Shown one piece after another: positions 34,569-42,635 of a stretch of DNA of 64,000 bases. The first letter of the stretch is position 1. Every line of letters begins with the position of its first letter. Location: positions 186,001 to 250,000 of the forward strand of contig NZ_CP051682.1 in the NCBI RefSeq assembly GCF_012849215.1, written 5' to 3'. This stretch comes from Mucilaginibacter robiniae. GTDB lineage: Bacteria; Bacteroidota; Bacteroidia; Sphingobacteriales; Sphingobacteriaceae. The notes beneath the pieces are model-generated. The model was not told the origin of the DNA. It saw nothing but the letters and a program-made list of their open reading frames with translations, and searched no databases. A program made the translations under genes and the position numbers.

Positions 34569-35276
34569 TTATAAAAGTTGCAAGTGTTCCGGTGCTATAA
34601 TTAACCCTAAAATCTTATACAGATTTTGCTGGTATTTGTCTTTATTCAATGTATAATAAAAAGCACCTTTCTTTGAGCCTAGCTTATCCTTTTCATTTAG
34701 TTTGATCAGCAACCCGGTTGACAGCAGTTTTCTACTAAAGTTTCGCTTATCAAAGCTTACATTATAAATAGCATCATACATGCTCTGTATTTGCGGAATG
34801 GTAAATTTACTGGGCAGCAATTCAAATAATATTGGATGTAATGCTGCTTTATACTGCAACTTCTTTTTAGCTGCTTCTACCATTTGGTCATGGTCAAAAA
34901 TCAGCTTAGGCGTGCTTTGTACCGGAAACCATTCGGCAGCGTACTCATGGCTTAGCTGCAACTTATATCTTTCAATATCAATTAAAGCAAAATAAGCTAC
35001 GCTAATGGTTCGCTCCGTTGTATCACGGTCTACACCGCCAAAAACATGCAATTGCTCCAGGTACACGCCGGTAAGCCCGGTTAAGGTTTGTAATATCCGG
35101 CTAGCCGCTTCATCTACGCCTTCGCTTTCATTAACAAAACCGCCCATTAAACTCCATTTGTTTTGTTGAGGCTGCAATGCGCGCTTAATTAATAGCAATT
35201 TTAGATTAAAGCCGTCAAAACCAAATACAATACAATCAACAGCAACGGTAAGTTTAGGCGAGCCTATATGTTTCAT
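34569..35276 (-). CDS. araR: Nudix-type transcriptional regulator of arabinose genes (AraR/NrtR family)
   Basis: 235 residues: an N-terminal Nudix-like domain (1-145) and a C-terminal winged helix (about 150-235, IPQIQSMYDAIYNVSFDKRNFSRKLLSTGLL). The Nudix box keeps the frame GGFVNESEGVDEAASR but the REUxEE glutamates are replaced (RILQTL; residues 60-65), so no hydrolysis is expected and the fold now senses a ligand. This family includes the Bacteroides thetaiotaomicron regulator AraR, which is released from DNA by L-arabinose. The araBDA genes lie directly downstream on the same strand, consistent with that role. Confidence 0.88.
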   Translation of the reverse strand: MKHIGSPKLTVAVDCIVFGFDGFNLKLLLIKRALQPQQNKWSLMGGFVNESEGVDEAASRILQTLTGLTGVYLEQLHVFGGVDRDTTERTISVAYFALIDIERYKLQLSHEYAAEWFPVQSTPKLIFDHDQMVEAAKKKLQYKAALHPILFELLPSKFTIPQIQSMYDAIYNVSFDKRNFSRKLLSTGLLIKLNEKDKLGSKKGAFYYTLNKDKYQQNLYKILGLIIAPEHLQLL

Positions 35277-35503
35277 AATGTTAACAGGGCTAAAGTAGCA
35301 AATTAGTGTAATAAATACAGCTTTACCTATAGCTTTTCAATCAGTTGTAAATCTTAATTCATTATCAATTTCTTTAAACTAAAATTCTATACAATCAGTA
35401 TAAGTCTGAATGAAGTGGCACAATATTGTTAGCAATGTCACATATCAATTGCAGAATACGCTAAAACTATCCATCTATGCGCAGCAGAATGGATACTAAT
35501 TAT

Positions 35504-36340
35504 ATGAAAGTAGCACATATTATACTTACCTATACCAATCCTCAACTTACTGAGCGACTAATTAAAAGATTGTCGCACAATAAGTTTGATTTCTATATAC
35601 ATGTAGATAAAAAATACAGTTTGGAGCCATACCTCTATCTACAACAATACCCTAATGTTTATTTTATAAAAGATCGGGAAGATGTAAGATGGGCAGGTTA
35701 CAACACCATAAAAGCCACTTTTAAATGTATTAAGGAAGTTGCAGCTACAGGTAAAACTTACCAGTATTTAAATTTTATAAGCGGACAAGATTACCCTATT
35801 AAATCAGCTGAATATATTCTGGACTTTCTAGAGCGCAACAATGGCAAACAATTTCTTGAATATCAAAGCTTTGAAGAGGAATGGCATGAAGCAATTCCGC
35901 GCATTACAAAATACCATTTTACTAATTACAAGTTTAAAGGGCAATACTTTTTAGAACGCTGGATTAACCGAATACTTCCGCCGCGTCGTATACCGAATGA
36001 TCTTAAACCTTATGGCAAAAGCATGTTTTGGATGCTGCAAATAGAAAAAGCTTTGTATGTGGTTGATTATGTAGAAAGTAATCCACATCTCAGGCGCTTC
36101 TTTAACTTCACTTGGGGCAGTGATGAATTTGTTTTTCAAACTATTTTAATGAATTCGCCGTACAAGGATGAGCTAGTCAATAACGATTATCGGTATATTG
36201 ATTGGTCGGCAGGCGGATCACATCCTAAAGTATTAGGTATGGAGGACGTAGAAAAACTTAAAGCCTCAGATGATTTGTTTGCCCGCAAATTCAGTGTAAA
36301 TACAGACGAACGTTTGTTAGATATACTGGATACTTTCTAG
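35504..36340 (+). CDS. Core-2/I-branching enzyme-like glycosyltransferase (GT14)
   Basis: 278 residues from ATG 35504 (MKVAHIIL), the start matching its paralog at 49449 (MRIAHLIL); in-frame ATGs at 35477 and 35489 are also possible. GT14-like signatures: DFYIHVDKK, NFISGQDYPI, FFNFTWGSDEFVFQTIL and DWSAGGSHP. Bacterial members add beta-linked sugars to surface polysaccharides. First gene of the exopolysaccharide locus, divergent from the arabinose regulator. A 24-base gap separates it from the FdtA-like gene. Confidence 0.86.
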   Translation: MKVAHIILTYTNPQLTERLIKRLSHNKFDFYIHVDKKYSLEPYLYLQQYPNVYFIKDREDVRWAGYNTIKATFKCIKEVAATGKTYQYLNFISGQDYPIKSAEYILDFLERNNGKQFLEYQSFEEEWHEAIPRITKYHFTNYKFKGQYFLERWINRILPPRRIPNDLKPYGKSMFWMLQIEKALYVVDYVESNPHLRRFFNFTWGSDEFVFQTILMNSPYKDELVNNDYRYIDWSAGGSHPKVLGMEDVEKLKASDDLFARKFSVNTDERLLDILDTF

Positions 36341-36364
36341 TAAAAATCTGAGCATACTTATTGA

Positions 36365-36739
36365 ATGGCTTACCTAATTCATATACCTACATTTACTGAC
36401 AACCGCGGACACCTTTCTGTACTGGATGAAGCCATCCCCTTTGATATTAAACGTATCTTTTACATTTATGGTGTAGACAATTCGGCCCGTGGCGGTCATC
36501 GGCATCACACCACTGTACAAGCTGCCATTTGCATACAAGGCAGTTGTACCATTATTAATGATAATAGTGATGTAACTGAGCACTTTGAAATGGATACGCC
36601 TGAAAAATGCTTGATTCTGGAAACGCAAGACTGGCATGTAATGACCAACTTTAGTCCTGATGCTATTTTGCTGGTGATGGCTTCTACATCATTCAATGCT
36701 AAGGATTATATTTTTGAACCTTACCAGCACAGCGCATGA
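36365..36739 (+). CDS. dTDP-4-keto-6-deoxyglucose 3,4-ketoisomerase-like cupin (FdtA/QdtA type)
   Basis: 124 residues, a single cupin. DNRGHLSVLD, then the active-site strand ARGGHRHHTTVQAAICIQGS with His45/His47, and the C-terminal FNAKDYIFEPY match the FdtA/WxcM-like family. Known members isomerise dTDP-4-keto-6-deoxyglucose to the 3-keto sugar, feeding Fuc3N or Qui3N synthesis. It overlaps the aminotransferase gene by ATGA (36736-36739), so the two are coupled. Fuc3N versus Qui3N cannot be told from sequence. No rmlA/rmlB in the window. Confidence 0.85.
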   Translation: MAYLIHIPTFTDNRGHLSVLDEAIPFDIKRIFYIYGVDNSARGGHRHHTTVQAAICIQGSCTIINDNSDVTEHFEMDTPEKCLILETQDWHVMTNFSPDAILLVMASTSFNAKDYIFEPYQHSA

Positions 36740-37827
36740 TACCGTATGAAAATCTGTTGCAACTAAACAAGCCCTTTACAGAAGCCTTTAAAAGCCAATT
36801 TGCCACTTTCTTAGATTCGGGTTGGTATATATTAGGTAAACAAGTAGCAGAATTTGAGCAACAATTTGCTACCTACAACCAGTCAGATTTTTGCGTGGGC
36901 GTAGCCAATGGGCTAGATGCGCTTACACTGGCACTCAAGGCTTACAACTTTGAACCGGGTAGTGAAGTTATTGTTCCCTCCAACACCTACATTGCTACTA
37001 TACTCGCTATTTTGAACAACAACTTGGTGCCTGTTTTAGTGGAGCCGGATATTCGCACCTACAACCTGGATCCGCAATCAGTAGAGCAAGCTATTACGTC
37101 TAAAACCAAAGCAATTATGGCTGTGCACCTGTATGGCAAATGCTGCGATATGGATGCATTGTTGGCAATAAGAAGTCAATATCAGTTGATTTTAATTGAA
37201 GACTGCGCTCAAGCCCATGGTGCTACTTACAAGGGCCAAAAAGCAGGCACTTTCGGTGAATTTGGTGCTTTCAGCTTTTACCCTACTAAAAACCTGGGTG
37301 CATTGGGTGATGCCGGTGCACTAACTACTAATAACAGTGAACTTGCTCACATCATCCGACAGTTACGCAATTATGGCTCATCAGTGAAATATTACAACGA
37401 GCGTGTTGGCGTTAATTCCAGATTAGATGAATTGCAGGCTGTCTTCTTAACTATAAAATTGAAGGCGCTGGATGAAATTAACACGCACAAACAAAAACTG
37501 GCCGCCTTGTACATAAAGCATTTAAAAAGTGATTATGTATTACCTGTTGTTGAAGATGATTATCAAGATGTTTACCACATTTTTAATATACGTTATGCAC
37601 AACGTAATAAGCTGAAAGATTATTTACAGCAAAACGGTATTGGAACCGAGATTCATTATCCTCTACCACCACACCAGCAAAAAGCGTTGCAGCCCTTGTT
37701 TAAGGACCAGCGATACCCAATTGCTGAAGAAATACATCAAACCACACTAAGCTTACCTTGCTCATATTGCCATACACCTGAAAACATTATGCAGGTGATT
37801 GAAACCATGAATGCATTTGAAAGCTAG
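36736..37827 (+). CDS. DegT/DnrJ/EryC1/StrS sugar aminotransferase (FdtB-like)
   Basis: 363 residues, PLP-dependent fold I. The PLP-binding Lys is Lys185 in FSFYPTKNLGALGDAG; the aspartate pairing the pyridine nitrogen sits in LILIEDCAQAHGA. Additional family motifs: NTYIATILAI, VNSRLDELQA, and IHYPLPPHQQ. Paired with the FdtA-like enzyme, it should aminate position 3 of a dTDP-3-keto-6-deoxyhexose. The start overlaps the previous stop. The sugar is probably one residue of the repeat unit of the secreted polysaccharide (inference). Confidence 0.9.
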   Translation: MIPYENLLQLNKPFTEAFKSQFATFLDSGWYILGKQVAEFEQQFATYNQSDFCVGVANGLDALTLALKAYNFEPGSEVIVPSNTYIATILAILNNNLVPVLVEPDIRTYNLDPQSVEQAITSKTKAIMAVHLYGKCCDMDALLAIRSQYQLILIEDCAQAHGATYKGQKAGTFGEFGAFSFYPTKNLGALGDAGALTTNNSELAHIIRQLRNYGSSVKYYNERVGVNSRLDELQAVFLTIKLKALDEINTHKQKLAALYIKHLKSDYVLPVVEDDYQDVYHIFNIRYAQRNKLKDYLQQNGIGTEIHYPLPPHQQKALQPLFKDQRYPIAEEIHQTTLSLPCSYCHTPENIMQVIETMNAFES

Positions 37828-37961
37828 TGACTTTCTGTTCAGTTTTACAAAACTTTGTTGTGTAAATAACTAAGCTAAATTTTTATCGTATAAGGATACT
37901 TTAGGTACTTCAGCCCTATTCAAGAAAATTAAGAAACCTAATTTTAGAGAGATACTTATTG

Positions 37962-38675
37962 ATGAACAAAATATTTACAATTGCTACTTTTTTGTTATTT
38001 ACAGTAAGCATACCTTGCTTTGTACTGGCACAAAACACGATTATACCAGACATTTCTGAAACTTATCTGGATAAATTAATAGCTACAGCAAAAGCTAATT
38101 ACCCGCACGTAAAAGCATTGGATCACCGTGTTGATGTTGCCAAGAACAACATTGGCAAAGCTAAAGTTGCATACTTCGATCCGTTTACCGTTTCGTACGT
38201 ATATCAGCCCAATAACACCTTGAACCTGTACCAATCGGTTGATAATAGCGGGAGCGTGAACAGTCATCAAAGCTTATTTAATGGTGCACAATTTGGCTTA
38301 TTTTTCAGTTTGGGCTCCTTATTGCAAAAGCCTTATCAAGTAAAACAGGCTAGAAAAGAACTATTAGTAGCTACTGATGAAAAGGATGAATATCTAATTA
38401 CCCTGGCTACCCTGGTAAAAAAACGTTATTACACTTACCTGCAAAGAATAGCCGCATTAAAATTGCAATCGGAAGCTAGCATTGATGCTGAAACCATGCT
38501 GAAAAATGTACGCTATAAGTTTGAAAAAGGAGAAGAAACTTTAGATAACTACACCAAAGCGCGTATCACCCTCACTCAACAGAACGAAAGTAAAATTGGA
38601 GCTGAAGCTAACCTGTTTTTAGCTAAAGCTGACTTGGAAGAACTGATAGGTGATAAACTAGAAAATATTAAGTAA
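37962..38675 (+). CDS. Half-length TolC-family outer-membrane protein
   Basis: 237 residues from the ATG at 37962 (a TTG lies just upstream). Signal peptide residues about 1-23 (ATFLLFTVSIPCFVLA-QNT). The mature part contains one TolC repeat: DKLIATAKANYPHVKALDHRVDVAKNNIGKAKVAYFDPF, a beta segment, and a long helical region ending TLTQQNESKIGAEANLFLAKADLEELIG. Complete TolC proteins have two such repeats and 400-500 residues. Short forms accompany Wzc-like proteins in Bacteroidota polysaccharide loci. Its stop overlaps the next ATG (TAATG), so it is coupled to the copolymerase. Confidence 0.82.
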   Translation: MNKIFTIATFLLFTVSIPCFVLAQNTIIPDISETYLDKLIATAKANYPHVKALDHRVDVAKNNIGKAKVAYFDPFTVSYVYQPNNTLNLYQSVDNSGSVNSHQSLFNGAQFGLFFSLGSLLQKPYQVKQARKELLVATDEKDEYLITLATLVKKRYYTYLQRIAALKLQSEASIDAETMLKNVRYKFEKGEETLDNYTKARITLTQQNESKIGAEANLFLAKADLEELIGDKLENIK

Positions 38676-40834
38676 TGGAATTAAGTAGCTTTATTAAATT
38701 ACTTGTACGTCACAAGTTCACCCTTATTATTATTCCGCTAGTTACTGTCATTATTACTTACTTTCTGGTACGTAACCAACCGGATACTTATACTTCTAAC
38801 GCGCAGCTGGCTACAGGCTTGGTTGATCAAACGCAGCAAAGTTTAAGCATTGCCGGTGAGGTATTGCAAGATTCACGCATTAGCCAGGAATTCAGCAATC
38901 TGATTGCGATGATTAAATCCAAAAAGATGTTGGATCAGGTATCTTACCAGTTAATGATTCATGACTTAACCAGTGCCACCCCTTTTCGGAAGCCCAGCAA
39001 ATTGATGGAGCAGTTAAATTCGAATGCTAAAAAACATGCTGTTGAGGTTTACACAAGTTATTATAACAAACGCCAGTCCTTATCGCTATTCAACTCTGAC
39101 CAGAAAGGTTTGTATGAGCTGATAAAATCCATGAAATATGATGATGAATCAGTACTTCAAAAACTGTTAATATATCGTGCAGATAACAGCGACTTTATTG
39201 ATTTGCAGTATGATTCAGAAAACCCCAATTTGTCAGCTTTGCTGATTAATGATTTGTGTAAAGAATTTATTCAGTACTATACTTTACTGGTAAAAGATAA
39301 TCAGCACAAAGCAGTAACATTCTATGGCGATTTAATGAAAGCCAAAGAAGATAGTCTTAACGTGCGCATGAACCGCCTTAAAACGTATAAGATTCAAAAT
39401 CGTGTACTAAATTTGAATGAACAGGCGAGAGCTTTATACGGGCAGATTGCTGATTTTGAAACCCGTGCAGAAGAAGCTCAAAAAAACACTATTTCTACCC
39501 TAGCTGCCATACGAGATATTGACAAGCAGTTTGACCCAGCCGATCGGAAATATGTGGAAAGCTCCATGATTAAGCTGAGTCAGCAAGTACTGAATACCCG
39601 CTTTCAGTTACAGCGCTTGAATAGCGAATATGTACAAAGCAGCTTCAATCCCGCTATTAAAAGGCAGCTCGACTCGTTAAACAGTGTATTAACCGGACAA
39701 ATTTACCAGAACTCTGATACCTATACGGTTAATCCGTTGAGTTCTAAACAGCACTTAATAGAACAAAAGCTTGCACTACAAATACAGTATGACTTATCTC
39801 AAAACAGTGTTAAATCTATTCAGAATGAATTGAACCGGCTTAATGTTCGACTGAACACTTTAGTACCGCACGAGGCTGTTGTACAAGCCGACGAGAATGC
39901 CATTAACGTGGCGCATGATGAATATATTGATGCTTTAAACAAATACAATCAAAGCCAGCTGCAATCAAACTTTTCGGTGCAGTTACGCCAAATTGAAATG
40001 GCCATGCCTGGCACGGCACAGCCCTCGAAAAAGATGCTGCTGGTAATTATCAGCGGTATAATCAGCTTTGTGTTTTGTATTGTGGTACTATTTATCTTGT
40101 TCTACCTGGATAATAGCGTTAAGACCCCTAATGAACTAGCTAATACCACCAAAATTCCGGTATTAGGTTATCTACACAAACTTAAAGGCTCATCGCTTGA
40201 TTTAAGACAGATTTGGACCGGTGCGCAAACTGACCAGGATACACAACTATTTAAAAATTTATTGCAGTCTATCCGTTATGAGGTAGACCACGACCTTCAT
40301 GAAAACAAAGTGCTTCTGATCAACAGCTTAACAGCTGCCGAAGGTAAAACATTTTTAGCCCTTAACCTGGCTTATGCTTATGCATTAATTAACAAAAATG
40401 TATTGCTGATTGATGGTAATTTTAATGCACCTGGCATTACTGAAGCGGTAAAAGCTAAATATTTTTTGGAAGATTATTTATCAGGTAAACTCTCGGCAGA
40501 AAATTTAGTAGCTGCATCAAAGGTAAGCGTGTTGGGTAATAAAGGCGGTGATATTTCTTTACTACAATTGGATACTGAGCATAACATTACCAATGCATTT
40601 AATGCACTTAAAGCGCAATTTGACATCATTATTATTGAGGCATCAGCTTTATCTACCCTCAACAAATCAAAAGAGTGGATTGACTTTACCGATAAAATAG
40701 TAACCGTGTTTAAAGCAGGGCAAACCATTAAAGGAACCAGAAAGCAGCAGGTTAATTATTTGAAAAGCCTGGATGCACATTTTAGCGGATGGGTACTAAA
40801 TGAAGTAGATAAAAATCAGTTGCCTGCATCATAA
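38675..40834 (+). CDS. Wzc-like polysaccharide copolymerase with degenerate BY-kinase domain
   Basis: 719 residues. Wzz-type domain with TM1 (about 14-32), a long periplasmic coiled-coil region (200-445) and TM2 (about 453-477), followed by a cytoplasmic ATPase-like domain. Walker A is SLTAAEGKTF (551-560) instead of the usual SxxPGEGKS/T; Walker A' is LLIDGNFNAP; Walker B ends IIIIEAS, with Glu where Asp is standard. There is no C-terminal Tyr cluster (end is NEVDKNQLPAS). The protein likely controls chain length, but autokinase activity is doubtful. Coupled with the TolC-like protein; export of the polymer is the expected role. Confidence 0.9.
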   Translation: MELSSFIKLLVRHKFTLIIIPLVTVIITYFLVRNQPDTYTSNAQLATGLVDQTQQSLSIAGEVLQDSRISQEFSNLIAMIKSKKMLDQVSYQLMIHDLTSATPFRKPSKLMEQLNSNAKKHAVEVYTSYYNKRQSLSLFNSDQKGLYELIKSMKYDDESVLQKLLIYRADNSDFIDLQYDSENPNLSALLINDLCKEFIQYYTLLVKDNQHKAVTFYGDLMKAKEDSLNVRMNRLKTYKIQNRVLNLNEQARALYGQIADFETRAEEAQKNTISTLAAIRDIDKQFDPADRKYVESSMIKLSQQVLNTRFQLQRLNSEYVQSSFNPAIKRQLDSLNSVLTGQIYQNSDTYTVNPLSSKQHLIEQKLALQIQYDLSQNSVKSIQNELNRLNVRLNTLVPHEAVVQADENAINVAHDEYIDALNKYNQSQLQSNFSVQLRQIEMAMPGTAQPSKKMLLVIISGIISFVFCIVVLFILFYLDNSVKTPNELANTTKIPVLGYLHKLKGSSLDLRQIWTGAQTDQDTQLFKNLLQSIRYEVDHDLHENKVLLINSLTAAEGKTFLALNLAYAYALINKNVLLIDGNFNAPGITEAVKAKYFLEDYLSGKLSAENLVAASKVSVLGNKGGDISLLQLDTEHNITNAFNALKAQFDIIIIEASALSTLNKSKEWIDFTDKIVTVFKAGQTIKGTRKQQVNYLKSLDAHFSGWVLNEVDKNQLPAS

Positions 40835-40871
40835 TTTAATCAGTTTAAAATAGATAGCGGAATATAGCGTA

Positions 40872-42071
40872 ATGATAATATTAAAAATAGTTTGGATTGC
40901 ATTTCAAGTACTGGTTGGCTATAATCTGTTTTTGCCAGTGATACTATATTTATTTTATAATCTAAAAAGAAAAAATTACCCGCTGGTTGCCTCTCCTACT
41001 GAAGAAGCTGATTACGGCATTATTGTAACAGCTTATGAACAGATAAGCGCTATACCCGATGTAGTAAACTCTTTATTAAAGCTGAACTATAGCAACTATC
41101 TTATTTATGTAGTTGCTGATAAATGCGATATCAGTACTCTGCACTTTGCTGATGAACGTGTAGTTATTTTGCGCCCAGAAGAAACTTTAGCCAGCAACAC
41201 GCGCTCACATTTTTATGCTATCAATCATTTTAAACGTCCGCATGAACGACTTACAATTATTGATAGTGATAATTTAGTTGAACCAACATACTTACATGAA
41301 TTAAATAAGCTTTTTAATCAAGGTTTTGTAGCTGTACAAGGTATTCGTGAAGCTAAAAACCTGAACACTACTTACGCCTGCCTGGATGCAGCTCGTGATA
41401 TATATTATCATTTTTATGATGGTAAAATATTGTTTGGTTTAGGTTCATCAGCAACGCTGGCAGGTTCCGGTATGGCCTTTACCACGAAATTGTACCGTGA
41501 CTGCTTAGAGAGCCGTGATGTATCGGGTGCAGGTTTTGATAAAGTTTTACAATCAGCTATACTAAGCCAGAATAAACGAATAGCTTTTACCAGTAAAGCT
41601 GTTGTATATGATGAAAAAACCACCCACTCCGATCAGTTGGTTAAACAACGTTCACGCTGGATTAATACTTGGTTTAAATATTTCAAATACGGCTTTACCC
41701 TACTAGGCAAATCTTTCAGTAACCTGAGCATGAATCAATTTTTGTTCGGGTTGATTTTACTACGTCCGCCGCTGTTTATATTTTTACTATTAGCTATCAT
41801 CTGCTTAATAGCTAATCTATTCATCAGCGTAGCAGGTGTGTTGGTTTGGGTAAGCGGATTTCTGCTGTTTGTATTAGGATTTTGGATAGCGCTGGTAATG
41901 TCGCCTACAGATAAGCGTATTTATCAATCGTTGGTTAACATTCCTAAATTCATCTATTTCCAGGTATTGTCGTTACTTAAATCGCGCAAAGCAAACCAGT
42001 ATTCAGTAGCTACACAGCACACCTATAATAGTACATCCGATAACGTTAACCTGAATAATCATGAGAATTAA
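40872..42071 (+). CDS. Membrane-bound family 2 glycosyltransferase
   Basis: 399 residues. N-terminal TM (about 4-28), GT2 catalytic domain with DSDNL (131-135, the DxD metal site) and QRSRW (259-263, the QxxRW motif of processive polysaccharide synthases), and two C-terminal TMs (about 300-345). Resembles hyaluronan/cellulose synthase-like enzymes. The last 11 bases overlap the ATG of a 49-residue membrane protein. Confidence 0.9.
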   Translation: MIILKIVWIAFQVLVGYNLFLPVILYLFYNLKRKNYPLVASPTEEADYGIIVTAYEQISAIPDVVNSLLKLNYSNYLIYVVADKCDISTLHFADERVVILRPEETLASNTRSHFYAINHFKRPHERLTIIDSDNLVEPTYLHELNKLFNQGFVAVQGIREAKNLNTTYACLDAARDIYYHFYDGKILFGLGSSATLAGSGMAFTTKLYRDCLESRDVSGAGFDKVLQSAILSQNKRIAFTSKAVVYDEKTTHSDQLVKQRSRWINTWFKYFKYGFTLLGKSFSNLSMNQFLFGLILLRPPLFIFLLLAIICLIANLFISVAGVLVWVSGFLLFVLGFWIALVMSPTDKRIYQSLVNIPKFIYFQVLSLLKSRKANQYSVATQHTYNSTSDNVNLNNHEN

Positions 42072-42210
42072 TCCTAGTGAAAAAGTTCTGCGAGGTAATG
42101 TTGTTAATCCGGTAACACAAGCACGTATAGATCGGATTACCCGCATTGTGGCTATCGTGGTTGCATTTCTAAGCACATTCGGCTTATTCGTAAAAATTTT
42201 ATTCCTGTAA
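42061..42210 (+). CDS. 49-residue single-span membrane protein
   Basis: Read directly: ATG 42061 to TAA 42208-42210, giving MRINPSEKVLRGNVVNPVTQ, a basic stretch, and then a hydrophobic segment of about 20 residues (IVAIVVAFLSTFGLFVKILFL). It overlaps the end of the GT2 gene by 11 bases, and the next gene starts with GTG immediately after its stop. Gap-free packing on both sides and a clean membrane segment support a real gene. It may be an accessory of the synthase or the polymerase (inference). Confidence 0.72.
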   Translation: MRINPSEKVLRGNVVNPVTQARIDRITRIVAIVVAFLSTFGLFVKILFL

Positions 42211-42612
42211 GTGACTGATTTTTTTGTAACCCTCCAAGGCATTGACCATGCATCTGCTCGCCAAAGTTTTTTGAGCAGGCTAAAGAATGTATTTATTATT
42301 GAGAAGTTGTACAACAAAACCGGGGTTGCCTTATTAGTTGTATTTGCTTTAATTATAGCCGCAGGTACCGCCTACAAAGGGGTTATATTTGGTGCTATAT
42401 TAGTTGGGGTTTTATGCGCTTTCCCTCTTTTATATAGTATTGTTACTTATCCTAAGTTCGGCATTATTATACTATTGGTCATGGCATACATGTTATGGCA
42501 AGTGGCTGATTACATACCTATACCCATAGGTACTGCTATGGATGGTTTACAAGGCTTATTGCTATTGGGGTACTTATACATTCCAAAAAAAACCAAGATG
42601 GTGACATTTTAA
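42211..42612 (+). CDS. Polysaccharide polymerase/O-antigen ligase-like, N-terminal fragment before frameshift
   Basis: 133 codons, GTG start immediately after the small membrane gene. A soluble N-terminus (about 40 residues) is followed by TM segments (44-60, 64-82, 90-110). The frame ends shortly after an A8 run (42585-42592) with the unrelated-looking KKTKMVTF. In the -1 frame the same DNA reads KKNQDGDILKGPITNILMVW, which continues into the next segment (42636-43733). Together they give a polymerase of about 500 residues. So this is one gene with a one-base shift. See next entry and the slippery-site entry. Confidence 0.8.
   Translation: MTDFFVTLQGIDHASARQSFLSRLKNVFIIEKLYNKTGVALLVVFALIIAAGTAYKGVIFGAILVGVLCAFPLLYSIVTYPKFGIIILLVMAYMLWQVADYIPIPIGTAMDGLQGLLLLGYLYIPKKTKMVTF
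42585..42592 (+). other. A8 run: frameshift or slippage site in the polymerase gene
   Basis: Eight A residues reading CCA AAA AAA ACC in the upstream frame. A -1 slip on AAA AAA, or addition of one A to the mRNA, joins the upstream frame to the downstream one exactly (AAC CAA GAT GGT). A sequencing or assembly error, or a true inactivating indel, is equally possible. Confidence 0.7.
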
Positions 42613-42635
42613 AAGGCCCTATCACCAACATCCTG

